Of a stretch of 64,000 nt of DNA, positions 27,629 through 35,754 are shown one piece after another. The position numbers and the translations under genes were made by a program. A model generated the notes under the pieces. It searched no databases and was not told the DNA's origin. It saw only the letters and a program-made list of their open reading frames with translations. Origin of the DNA: Ahrensia marina (GTDB lineage: Bacteria > Pseudomonadota > Alphaproteobacteria > Rhizobiales > Rhizobiaceae); the NCBI RefSeq assembly GCF_001293565.1, contig NZ_JXMU01000002.1, positions 230,277-294,276 of the forward strand, written 5' to 3'. Each line of letters opens with the position of its first letter. The stretch's first letter is position 1.

Positions 27629-29674
27629 ATGCGAAATGACCCCTTACTGCAGCCTTACAAACTCAAACATCTAACGCTCAAAAACAGAGTTATGACGACC
27701 AGTCATGAACCGGCATACCCTGAAGATGGCATGCCTAAAGAGCGCTACCGTGTTTACCATGAAGAGCGTGCGAAAGGCGGTGTAGCGCTGACGATGACGG
27801 CCGGTTCTGCAGCGGTGTCCCGCGATAGCCCGCCCGTGTTCAATAATATTCTGGCATATAAAGACGAGGTGGTTCCGTGGATTAACGAACTGACGGATGC
27901 TTGTCACAACCATGACTGCGCCGTCATGATTCAGCTTACGCATTTGGGTCGCCGTACCAATTGGAACAAGGGTGACTGGCTTCCGTCTGTTTCACCCGGT
28001 TACCATCGCGAGCCCGCCCACCGCGCATTTCCCAAGAAACTGGAAGACTGGGATATTGAGCGTTTGATTGAAGATTATGCGACTGCTGCAGAGCGCATGC
28101 AGGCAGGCGGCATGGATGGCATAGAACTGCAAGCCTATGGTCATTTGATGGACCAGTTCTGGTCACCGCTCAGCAATTCGCTTGATGGGCCTTATGGCGC
28201 TGATACGTTGGAAAACCGTTTGCGTTTTACCACCGATGTCCTAGCTGCCATCCGCAAACGTGTTGGCGAGGAGTTTATTGTCGGTGTTCGCTATACCGCT
28301 GACGAGACGCAAGCAGGCGGTATTACGCCTGACGAAGGCATCAAGATTTCAAAGATGCTGCGCGATACGGGCATGGTTGATTTCCTAAATGTCATCCGGG
28401 GCCGTATTCACACCGATCCGGCAATGACAGATGTCATACCTATTCAAGGGATGAAGAGCGCACCGCACCTTGATTTTGCCGGTGAAGTGCGCCGCCAAAC
28501 CGGCATGCCGACATTTCATGCTGCAAAAATTCAGGATGTCGCAACAGCGCGTCATGCGATTTCCGAAGGGCTTCTGGATATGGTCGGCATGACGCGCGCG
28601 CATATGGCTGATCCCCATATCGTCCGCAAGATAATGTCTGGCGAGGAACATGCAATTCGCCCATGCGTCGGGGTCAACTATTGTCTTGACCGAATATATC
28701 AGGGCGGCGAAGCCCTGTGCTTGCACAATCCTGCAACCGGCCGTGAATTAACGATGCCGCACACAATTGAAAAAGCGCCGACACGCCGCAAAGTGGTTGT
28801 TGTGGGCGCAGGGCCGGCGGGTATGGAAGCGGCGCTGGTCGCCGCGCAGCGCGGTCATGAGGTCGTTATTATTGAAGCTGCTGATAGTGCCGGCGGACAA
28901 ATACGACTGACTGCGCAAAGTCCGCGCCGCGCTGAAATGATGCAGATCATAGATTGGCGGGTCGCACGATGCGAAGACTTGGGCGTTAAGTTCCGCTATA
29001 ATGTATTTGCTGAAAGCAGCGACGTGCTCGAAGAATTTCCGGATCTAGTGATCATCGCAACCGGCGGCATGGCCAATATCCAGCTTTATGAAACCTATGA
29101 AGATTTAAACCATGCCGTTTCTTCATGGGATATAATTTCAGGTGATGTAAAGCCTGCCCAGTCCGTATTGATCTATGATGAAGCGGGCGACCACGCTGGT
29201 CTGCAGGCAGCGGAAATTGCGATGAAGGCAGGCGCTACAGTCGAAATTATGACGCCTGACCGCACCTTCGCACCCGAAGTAATGGCAATGAACCTGACGC
29301 CCTATATGCGTACGCTGCAATCAGAAAATGTCACCTTTACCGTTACCCAGCGCCTAAAGGCGATTCATGCTGCGGGGAACAGGCTTGAGGCTGTTATCGG
29401 TACAGATTATTCGGATCGCACAATTAAGAAAACCTATGATCAGATCGTTGTAAATTATGGCACTTTGCCGATGGATGATCTGTACTTTGATCTAAAGCCC
29501 CTGTCATCAAATGAGGGTGCGTTAGATCAGGCTGCTTTTATTGAGGGTAGGGCGCAGAAAATTGTCCGAAATCCATCAGGTAAATTCCAGTTGTTTCGTA
29601 TTGGAGATGCCGTTTCGGCGCGTAATACGCACGCGGCCATTTATGATGCGCTACGTTTGGTGATGGCTGCTTAA
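27629..29674 (+). CDS. NADH:flavin oxidoreductase/TMADH-family demethylase (StcD/DgcA-like)
   Basis: A 681-residue two-part flavoenzyme. Residues 1 to about 370 are an Old Yellow Enzyme TIM barrel binding FMN (LKNRVMTTSHEPAY, QLTHLGRRTNW). Residues about 385-680 are a pyridine-nucleotide-disulfide-like FAD/ADP domain opening with KVVVVGAGPAGMEAALVA. The size and order fit trimethylamine dehydrogenase relatives such as StcD (N-methylproline demethylase) and DgcA (dimethylglycine catabolism). It probably removes the second N-methyl group after the Rieske step. The usual four-cysteine 4Fe-4S motif reads C346-V349-C352-C364, so one ligand is lost. ATG 27629 is preferred over an upstream start inside the reductase gene. 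Confidence 0.82.
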   Translation: MRNDPLLQPYKLKHLTLKNRVMTTSHEPAYPEDGMPKERYRVYHEERAKGGVALTMTAGSAAVSRDSPPVFNNILAYKDEVVPWINELTDACHNHDCAVMIQLTHLGRRTNWNKGDWLPSVSPGYHREPAHRAFPKKLEDWDIERLIEDYATAAERMQAGGMDGIELQAYGHLMDQFWSPLSNSLDGPYGADTLENRLRFTTDVLAAIRKRVGEEFIVGVRYTADETQAGGITPDEGIKISKMLRDTGMVDFLNVIRGRIHTDPAMTDVIPIQGMKSAPHLDFAGEVRRQTGMPTFHAAKIQDVATARHAISEGLLDMVGMTRAHMADPHIVRKIMSGEEHAIRPCVGVNYCLDRIYQGGEALCLHNPATGRELTMPHTIEKAPTRRKVVVVGAGPAGMEAALVAAQRGHEVVIIEAADSAGGQIRLTAQSPRRAEMMQIIDWRVARCEDLGVKFRYNVFAESSDVLEEFPDLVIIATGGMANIQLYETYEDLNHAVSSWDIISGDVKPAQSVLIYDEAGDHAGLQAAEIAMKAGATVEIMTPDRTFAPEVMAMNLTPYMRTLQSENVTFTVTQRLKAIHAAGNRLEAVIGTDYSDRTIKKTYDQIVVNYGTLPMDDLYFDLKPLSSNEGALDQAAFIEGRAQKIVRNPSGKFQLFRIGDAVSARNTHAAIYDALRLVMAA

Positions 29675-29955
29675 GAAAGCTTATGGCCATGCTTAGCCAT
29701 CACTTGTGATATTGATTTCGCAATTTTCGGCAATTCACGGGCTCTTGAATGCTAGCCAAAATTTTTTTCGCTTTACTTTGCTCTATTGTGAGAAAATAAT
29801 ATTATATTAGAGCGATTTAGGCAGCTTTGGCAGCTATAACCGGAACTGAGATAACAACAGGTTCCGCTGTCGCTTAGCCCCTAATATCGGGGTCAAATCC
29901 ACATTTTCACGCATCTGAGGAAGTTAAAACCTGTTGACTCATGTTTGAAATTTCT
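29675..29955. other. Intergenic region before the ROK operon
   Basis: An AT-rich stretch without a credible gene. I see only weak short hairpins (for example CGGAAC/GTTCCG around 29837-29868) and, at its end, a TTGACT -35-like box (29934-29939) that belongs to the ROK-gene promoter. No strong terminator for the upstream demethylase operon is visible. Confidence 0.5.
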
Positions 29956-29982
29956 ATTAGTTCGGTAACTAGACGAACTAAT
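29934..29982 (+). promoter_or_regulatory. ROK operon promoter and inverted-repeat operator
   Basis: TTGACT (29934-29939) is followed 15 nt later by TATTAG (29955-29960) as a -10 candidate. Overlapping it, ATTAGTTCG (29956-29964) and CGAACTAAT (29974-29982) form a perfect 9-bp inverted repeat with a 9-nt spacer, ending 11 nt before the GTG start. ROK repressors bind such AT-rich dyads. The position argues for autoregulation by promoter occlusion. Confidence 0.75.
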
Positions 29983-29993
29983 TGGAGCAAGTT

Positions 29994-31208
29994 GTGTCAG
30001 ACTCAACAAACCTATCTCGGCGATTGACGATGAGTTCGATTGTGCAGGCGATAACGACCTATGGGCCGATCTCCCGTGCGAGCGTTGCCAAGATGACGGG
30101 CTACTCCAAACAGACTGTTTCCGAGATTGTCGGATCACTGGAACAGGACGGTTGGGTTCAAACCGTTGGCCGTACAGAAGGCAGTGTTGGTCGCCGTGCA
30201 GTTGTATATGAAATCGTTCCTGATGCTGCCTTGGTTGCCAGTATCGATCTGGGCGGTACCAAAGTGCGCGTTGCATTGTGCAATCTTGCCGGTGCAGTCG
30301 TTGTCGAAAGCACCGAGCCGACGACGCAGGAGGGCGGTCAGGCTGTTGTTGACCAGATTGCGACGATAATAGTGAACACTGCGCGCATGAATAATATCGC
30401 GAGTGAAAAGGTACGGGTCGCCGTCGTCGGCGTGCCGGGTGTTCTGGATGCCAAAACTGGCAACATTAAATTTGCTCCTAATATTCAAGGTATTGATAAA
30501 ATTGATTTTATCGGCAGCTTGCAGGAGCGCTTGGGCATTGAGGTTCTTGTTGAAAATGATGTGAACCTTGCCGCACTTGGTGAGCATTGGATGACACGCC
30601 AAGGCGAAAGAGACGATCTGGTATTTCTGTCTATCGGTACCGGCATCGGCGCCGGTTTGGTTATTGGAGGACAACTCGTTAGGGGCGCAACCGGCGCAGC
30701 TGGCGAAATCGGATATATCCCGTTTGGTGCTGATCCCTATGAAGCTGAAAGCAAACAGGTAGGCGCGCTTGAACGGGTAACCGCTACGCGCGCCATCCTT
30801 GATGAATATGCAAAGCTGAGCGGTAGCACAAAGACAGTTCCTGAAATTTTTGAAGCAAGTTTAAAGGGCGACACGGTCGCCACTGATGTGTTGCGAAGTG
30901 CCGCAAGCTATATTGCGCGTGCAGTCGCATCAATTGCTGCGGTTGTTGATCCGGCCTGTGTCATAATTGGTGGCTCCATCGGTTCGCGATCTGAATTGAT
31001 TGAGATGATTGAAGCGGAAATTAACCGGTGTTTCCCGCGCCTGATACCTGTTGAAGCATCTGTACTCGGCAACCATGCGGCGCTTGCGGGCGGCGCTTCG
31101 ATCGCCCTGTCGAGGCTACATATTTCTTTGTTTTCCGGCGGGCTTGCCGGTGCTGAAATCATAATTCCGCCGCCGGCTTTAAAAACATATCAGGAGTATG
31201 CGGTGTGA
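29994..31208 (+). CDS. ROK-family transcriptional regulator
   Basis: A 404-residue NagC/Mlc-type regulator. The N-terminal winged helix (about 8-70) has PISRASVAKMTGYSKQTVSEIVGSLEQDGW. The C-terminal sugar-kinase-like domain opens with ASIDLGGTKVRVAL (ATP-loop remnant) and has VENDVNLAALGEHW and GTGIGAGLVIGGQLVRGATGAAGEIGYIP. The cysteine zinc motif found in ROK kinases and Mlc (CxCGxxGC) is absent: after IPFGADPYEAES there are no cysteines. It is therefore a regulator, not a kinase (inference). A TTG start at 29982 is possible, but GTG 29994 has GGAG 6 nt before it. It heads the operon, overlapping the M20 gene by GTGA. Confidence 0.87.
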   Translation: MSDSTNLSRRLTMSSIVQAITTYGPISRASVAKMTGYSKQTVSEIVGSLEQDGWVQTVGRTEGSVGRRAVVYEIVPDAALVASIDLGGTKVRVALCNLAGAVVVESTEPTTQEGGQAVVDQIATIIVNTARMNNIASEKVRVAVVGVPGVLDAKTGNIKFAPNIQGIDKIDFIGSLQERLGIEVLVENDVNLAALGEHWMTRQGERDDLVFLSIGTGIGAGLVIGGQLVRGATGAAGEIGYIPFGADPYEAESKQVGALERVTATRAILDEYAKLSGSTKTVPEIFEASLKGDTVATDVLRSAASYIARAVASIAAVVDPACVIIGGSIGSRSELIEMIEAEINRCFPRLIPVEASVLGNHAALAGGASIALSRLHISLFSGGLAGAEIIIPPPALKTYQEYAV

Positions 31209-32455
31209 GCAGCGATTTGAAAAAGAAGCTGCTGGATGCGCAGGATAAGGAGGCGGATATTGCAATGCTTCGCGCGGCAATCGGCAGGCAGAGTGTTACC
31301 GGTGACGAGCATAATTTCGTAAACTTCCTGTCTGAGACTATGGCCGATATGAAACTCGCTCCATGTACCGGAGAGTTTTTGCCAGAGCGGCCAAATGTAT
31401 GGAGCACTGGGTCAGGCAATGCTGACGGGCCCAATATCATGTTTGTCGGACACACCGACACGGTGCATGTGCGCGGTTGGGCGGAAAACTGGAAAGGAAC
31501 CGAACGCGAGGATCCGTTCGCGGCCCCGATAATCGACGGTGAGATTTGGGGGCGTGGAGCCTGCGACCTGAAAGCCGGTATATGCGCTGCATTGGGCGCA
31601 AAGCGTCTTCTGGATACCGCCGGCATAGAGCTTGAAGGCAATGTATCATTTGCCTTTATCGGAGATGAGGAAAGCGGCGAAGAAGGAACGGGCGTCAGTG
31701 CTGGCGCTAAGGACTTAGTTACCCGTATCAAAAGCGGCGAAATCGCAAAGCCGGATTTTGTTATTTATGTCGAGCCGACAAAGCTTGATGTTTATACCGC
31801 GCAAATTGGCTTCTTTATCGCAGACGTTAAAATTACCGGAAAATCTGCATATTTCGGAACGCCCCATGAAGGTGTTGATGCGCTGAAAGCGACGCATAAA
31901 ATTCTCTCAGCTATCTGGAAGCATGGCGAGGAATTGACCCAAGGCGACAGTCACGCATTTCTCGGTACGTCAGATATTTTGGTAACCGGAATAAACGGCG
32001 GTGGCTATATCGCTGTGCCCGGTGAATGCAATATATCTCTCATCAGAAAGCTGCGGCCGGGCGAACAGCTGGATGAAGCCGTGGCGGCTTTTGAAGCAGC
32101 GGTTCATTCAGTTGAGGCTGAAGAGGGTATCGCAGTTTCGATTTCATATCCTGCCGGACGGGATCATAGCCATGGTGGGTCTCCGGTTGAGATTTCACCG
32201 GACCATCCTGCAGCACTCAATCTTGCTGATTGTATCAAAGAAATTTGCGGAGATCGCGGCGTTATTGGCGGCGCACCCTATTGGTCAGAAACCCCTTTCT
32301 TCGTGAACGAGATCGGGTGCCCGGCGATCTATTGCGCACCGGGAGATATCAGCGTCGCGCACACGTTCGAAGAGCGGGTCAATGTTGATGAATATTTGGC
32401 AGCGATACGCGCTTTTGCGCTGTTTATTGCGCGCTATTGCGGAACAAAAATCTAA
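31205..32455 (+). CDS. M20-family metallo-amidohydrolase (ArgE/DapE-like)
   Basis: A 416-residue M20 deacylase/peptidase of the ArgE/DapE type. Metal and catalytic residues are visible: His83 and Asp85 in VGHTDTVH, Asp121 in GRGACDLKAG, and Glu155-Glu156 in GDEESGEEG. A later Glu is in YVEPTKLDV, and a C-terminal His in VAHTFEERV. The dimerisation lid has KITGKSAYFGTPHEGVDAL. It should hydrolyse an amide, for example an N-acyl group of an amino sugar or amino acid. Lying between a ROK regulator and a sugar-type ABC transporter, it is unlikely to be an arginine or lysine biosynthesis gene. The start is GTG 31205 behind CAGGAG. Confidence 0.85.
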   Translation: MSSDLKKKLLDAQDKEADIAMLRAAIGRQSVTGDEHNFVNFLSETMADMKLAPCTGEFLPERPNVWSTGSGNADGPNIMFVGHTDTVHVRGWAENWKGTEREDPFAAPIIDGEIWGRGACDLKAGICAALGAKRLLDTAGIELEGNVSFAFIGDEESGEEGTGVSAGAKDLVTRIKSGEIAKPDFVIYVEPTKLDVYTAQIGFFIADVKITGKSAYFGTPHEGVDALKATHKILSAIWKHGEELTQGDSHAFLGTSDILVTGINGGGYIAVPGECNISLIRKLRPGEQLDEAVAAFEAAVHSVEAEEGIAVSISYPAGRDHSHGGSPVEISPDHPAALNLADCIKEICGDRGVIGGAPYWSETPFFVNEIGCPAIYCAPGDISVAHTFEERVNVDEYLAAIRAFALFIARYCGTKI

Positions 32456-32467
32456 AGGAGGAAACGA

Positions 32468-33514
32468 ATGAAACATCTTGTTAAAACGATCTTGTGTGGT
32501 GCGGCAGTCATGCTGACGCCGATGATTGCCCAAGCCCAAACCATTGGGCCGAAAGGTGAAGCAGCAACACCGTCATCTGAAATTGTCGTTTCAGACAGCA
32601 GTGCTGAAACTTTGAAGAATGGTAATTACACGGCAGCGCTGCTTTGGCACGATCAATCTGATTTTGTGAATGCTGTCACGGCAGGCGCAACCGCAGAATT
32701 TGAACGCTTCGGCGTTGAGGTTGTTGCAACAACAAGTGCCGGATTTGATGCTGCAAAGCAACGCAGCGATATTGAAACAGCGCTCACCAAGAAGCCGAGC
32801 ATCATTTTGTCATTGCCCCTTGACCCTGTAACGTCAGCTGCGGCTTTCAAAGAAGCAAAAGACGAAGGCGTGAAGCTGGTATTTTTATCTAACCTGCCTG
32901 CCAATTACGAACATGGCACAGATTATACAACTGTTGCCACAGATGATCTCTTTCAAATGGGCAAACAGGCCGCTGATGCGCTTGCAGCATCAATGGAAGA
33001 AAAAGGCACTGTTGGCTGGATTTATCACGATGCTGATTATTACGTGACGAACCAGCGCGACAATGCGTTCAAGACAACCATTGAAAATGATTATCCCAAT
33101 ATTTCAATTGTTGCAGAGCAGGGTATCAGCGATCCTGCACGTGCTGAGGAAATCGCGAACGCGATGCTTCTTCGTAATCCTGATCTGGGTGGCATTTATG
33201 TAACTTGGGCGGGGCCGGCTGAAGGTGTGCTCGCGGCTCTACGCGCGAACGGAAATAAGACAACAAAAATCGTAACGCTCGACCTTTCAGAACCTGTTGC
33301 ACTCGATATGGTGCGCGGCGGAAATGTTGCGGCGATCGTGGCGGACGAAGCTTACGAACTGGGCCGCACAATGGCCGCTGCCGCAATGCTTGATCTGCTG
33401 GATCAAGACGTGCCGCCATTTATCGTGGCACCGGCCGTCACAGTTACCGCGGACAATGTGAGCGAAGGTTGGATGCAGTCCTTGCGCGTGGAAGCGCCTG
33501 AAAGTCTACGGTAA
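32468..33514 (+). CDS. CUT2-type ABC transporter substrate-binding protein
   Basis: A 348-residue periplasmic binding protein of the ribose-binding (RbsB) family. A signal peptide (residues 1 to about 24, ending AQAQ) is followed by YTAALLWHDQSDFVNAVTAGATAEFERFGVEVV, the usual first lobe. The hinge-region strands SIILSLPLDPVTSAAAF and GIYVTWAGPAEGVLAALRANG are also typical. CUT2 proteins bind monosaccharides, polyols and similar small ligands. The ligand here is unknown. It sits 12 nt behind the M20 gene (AAAGGAGGAAACG ribosome site) and is followed by a stem-loop. Confidence 0.88.
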   Translation: MKHLVKTILCGAAVMLTPMIAQAQTIGPKGEAATPSSEIVVSDSSAETLKNGNYTAALLWHDQSDFVNAVTAGATAEFERFGVEVVATTSAGFDAAKQRSDIETALTKKPSIILSLPLDPVTSAAAFKEAKDEGVKLVFLSNLPANYEHGTDYTTVATDDLFQMGKQAADALAASMEEKGTVGWIYHDADYYVTNQRDNAFKTTIENDYPNISIVAEQGISDPARAEEIANAMLLRNPDLGGIYVTWAGPAEGVLAALRANGNKTTKIVTLDLSEPVALDMVRGGNVAAIVADEAYELGRTMAAAAMLDLLDQDVPPFIVAPAVTVTADNVSEGWMQSLRVEAPESLR

Positions 33515-33525
33515 ACGCCTTAATC

Positions 33526-33551
33526 CGTGGGCCTGTATCAACAGGTCCGCG
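33526..33551 (+). other. Intercistronic stem-loop after the CUT2 binding protein
   Basis: An 11-bp stem with two G-T pairs (arms around GGGCCTGT and ACAGGTCC, loop ATCA) lies between the binding-protein and permease genes. It is not followed by a T run. Its place matches the hairpins after livK and aglE in this window, suggesting mRNA stabilisation or partial termination that favours the binding protein. Confidence 0.65.
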
Positions 33552-33579
33552 CACTTTACTCACACAGCGAAAGTTTGAA

Positions 33580-34533
33580 ATGATGTCCTTACGCTCGCGC
33601 CTGCCCAGTTTCGATTTCCAACAAATGGTCGTCTATATTGGCTTTATTGCGATCTTTTTGTTCTTCGCAGTCACACTGTACGACGATGGCTTTTTAACTC
33701 AGCGTAATCTGACCAATATATTGCTGCAAACAGCACCTGCAACGATTATGGCGATCGGCTTGGTGTTTGCTCTATCGGCCGGCGAGATAGATTTGAGCTT
33801 TGGCTCCATCGTTGCTGTTTCCGCACTGACTGTAGCTGTTGTTCTGCAAGACTATCCGCTCATTGTTGGCGTTGCAGCCGGGCTTGGCGTAGGTGTTGCT
33901 ATCGGTGCATTGAATGGCGTTTTGGTTGCCTATTTAAAGCTTCCGTCATTTCTGGTGACGCTGGCAACGATGGGGCTTTTTGCCGGTATTGCCCGCTCAA
34001 TGACCGATCTGCGCTCTGTTCCGGTTATGAACGAGACATTCACTGGAATATTTGGATCAGGCAAACTCTTTTCGCTGCCTTCTCTTGTCATCTGGACGGC
34101 TATTGGCGTTGGGGTCGGACACCTTGTTTACCGTCAGACACGATTTGGCGCCCATGTCCTGGCAACGGGTGACAACCCCAGAGCTGCATTGGTAACCGGT
34201 ATTAAAGTTGCGCGTATTCGCCTTTATGTTTTGATGATCAGCGGCTTTACCGCTGGTATGGCCGGCTTGCTTTACGCCGGACGTTTGCAGGCTGCCAAAT
34301 ACACATTGGGCGAAAGTGATCTGATGACCGTTATTGCGGCTGTTATCGTGGGCGGTACAGCGCTGAATGGCGGCAAAGGCTCTATCATAGGTGCGTTGCT
34401 TGGCTCCTTGTTGATGGGGATGCTCAATAATGGACTCATTCTGATGAATTTGCGTGTTTCGGATCAGATGATCGTACGCGGACTGATTATCCTGCTCGCC
34501 GTTGCCGTGTCGCTGCGCGACAGCAAACGCTAA
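33580..34533 (+). CDS. CUT2-type ABC transporter permease (RbsC-like)
   Basis: A 317-residue permease with 8-10 hydrophobic segments. It shows the RbsC-family landmarks TQRNLTNILLQTAPATIMAIGLVFAL, SAGEIDLSFGSIVAV, YRQTRFGAHVLATGDNPRAALVTGIKV (cytoplasmic coupling region) and GGTALNGGKGSIIGALLGSLL. It forms the membrane channel for the binding protein encoded upstream. The ATPase gene is separated from it by the PLP-enzyme gene, an unusual order. Tandem ATGs at 33580/33583. Confidence 0.92.
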   Translation: MMSLRSRLPSFDFQQMVVYIGFIAIFLFFAVTLYDDGFLTQRNLTNILLQTAPATIMAIGLVFALSAGEIDLSFGSIVAVSALTVAVVLQDYPLIVGVAAGLGVGVAIGALNGVLVAYLKLPSFLVTLATMGLFAGIARSMTDLRSVPVMNETFTGIFGSGKLFSLPSLVIWTAIGVGVGHLVYRQTRFGAHVLATGDNPRAALVTGIKVARIRLYVLMISGFTAGMAGLLYAGRLQAAKYTLGESDLMTVIAAVIVGGTALNGGKGSIIGALLGSLLMGMLNNGLILMNLRVSDQMIVRGLIILLAVAVSLRDSKR

Positions 34534-34545
34534 AAGGAGAGTACA

Positions 34546-35754
34546 ATGTTTTTAGATGTTTTGATGCGCAGAAATCCCCGGTTTATTGAGGCCGCCATGG
34601 CATTGCATCAGCAAGGTTTTATTCCGCCGAACTCCTATGTTCTTGATCTGGATATGGTGGAGAAAAATGCAAGAGTTTTCTCTGAGAAAGCGTCAAAGCT
34701 GGGCTTGAAAACTTTTGCCATGACCAAGCAGGTCGCGCGCCACTCTGGCTTTTGCGCTGCGATTATGCGCGGAGGCATCAACCGTTCTGTCGCTGTGGAT
34801 ATGGACTGTGCAATTAGCTGCCATCGCGCCGGATTGAAAACAGGTCATTTAGGACATTTGGTTCAAGTGCCGCGCGGGGATGCGGATTTTGCAGCCGCGC
34901 AATTGCAGCCGGACTATTGGACTGTATTCAGCCATGAAAAAGCTAAGGAAGCTGCACAGGCTGCCCACAAAGCCGGTCGTGTTCAAAATTTACTTGCCCG
35001 CATTCAAATGGAAAATGACACTTTTTATCGTGGTCATGAGGGCGGATTTTCAGCATCAGATATTTGTGAAGTAGCCGATCAGATAGACGCACTAAACGGT
35101 GCTAAATTTGCCGGTGTGACAACATTTCCAGCGCTTCTGTTCGATCTGGAAACACGCAAGGTAAAAGCAACACCTAATCTTGATACTCTGGCGCGCGCAT
35201 CAGAGGCGCTGGCAGCAGCAGGCCGGTCGGATATTGAAGTCAATGCACCGGGCACGAACTCTGCCGTCATGCTGGAGGCGCTGGCCAATGCCGGTGCAAC
35301 ACAATGCGAACCAGGCAATGCGCTTCACGGCACAACGCCATTACATGCGGTTGAGGATTTGCCTGAAGGGCCTGCAGTTCTTTATTTGAGCGAGGTTTCC
35401 CATCACCATGGCGATAATGCGTTCTGTTTTGGCGGCGGTCTTTATATTGATCCTGTCTTTCCAAAATATGATGTGAAGGCACTTGTGTCCTCAGAGCCGA
35501 CAAGTTCGAAAAGTGCTTTATCCTCAGTTGAAATACCGGATTATTCTGCCATCGATTACTACGGCATGATTGATGCTGCCGGACCTGTAAAGCCGAATGC
35601 AGGCGATACGGTTATATTTGGTTTCCGAGGCCAGGCATTTGTAACTCGCGCCAATGTTGTTGGCGTCTCGGGTGTCGCGTCTGGCAAGCCTGTGGTTACT
35701 ACCATTGAAAATATCTTCGGTCAGGTCATTGATTGGCCGGAAAGGCAATTGTGA
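34546..35754 (+). CDS. YhfX-like fold-III PLP-dependent enzyme
   Basis: A 402-residue protein of the alanine-racemase N-terminal fold (fold type III). It strongly recalls E. coli YhfX, as I remember it, in length and in blocks such as NSYVLDLDMVEKNAR, TFAMTKQVAR, GHLGHLVQVP, TPNLDTLARA, YLSEVSHHHGD and SSxIDYYG. Lys61 in AMTKQ is the probable PLP-binding lysine. Fold-III relatives include amino-acid racemases, D-threonine aldolase and D-serine dehydratase. The reaction of YhfX proteins is not established to my knowledge. Its position inside a transporter/SIS/M20 operon points to catabolism of an amino-group-bearing compound (inference). Confidence 0.82.
   Translation: MFLDVLMRRNPRFIEAAMALHQQGFIPPNSYVLDLDMVEKNARVFSEKASKLGLKTFAMTKQVARHSGFCAAIMRGGINRSVAVDMDCAISCHRAGLKTGHLGHLVQVPRGDADFAAAQLQPDYWTVFSHEKAKEAAQAAHKAGRVQNLLARIQMENDTFYRGHEGGFSASDICEVADQIDALNGAKFAGVTTFPALLFDLETRKVKATPNLDTLARASEALAAAGRSDIEVNAPGTNSAVMLEALANAGATQCEPGNALHGTTPLHAVEDLPEGPAVLYLSEVSHHHGDNAFCFGGGLYIDPVFPKYDVKALVSSEPTSSKSALSSVEIPDYSAIDYYGMIDAAGPVKPNAGDTVIFGFRGQAFVTRANVVGVSGVASGKPVVTTIENIFGQVIDWPERQL

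Noticed and set aside
29982..29993. TTG start for the ROK gene
   Set aside because: It overlaps the operator arm and leaves the GGAG inside the coding region. GTG 29994 has correct spacing.
30135..30674. 179-codon minus-strand frame inside the ROK gene
   Set aside because: Antisense to a well supported ROK protein. Composition is not coding-like.
31159..31731. 190-codon open frame on the minus strand
   Set aside because: It lies wholly antisense to the M20 gene and the ROK end, is rich in Ser/Pro/Ala low-complexity sequence and shows no domain. A shadow frame.
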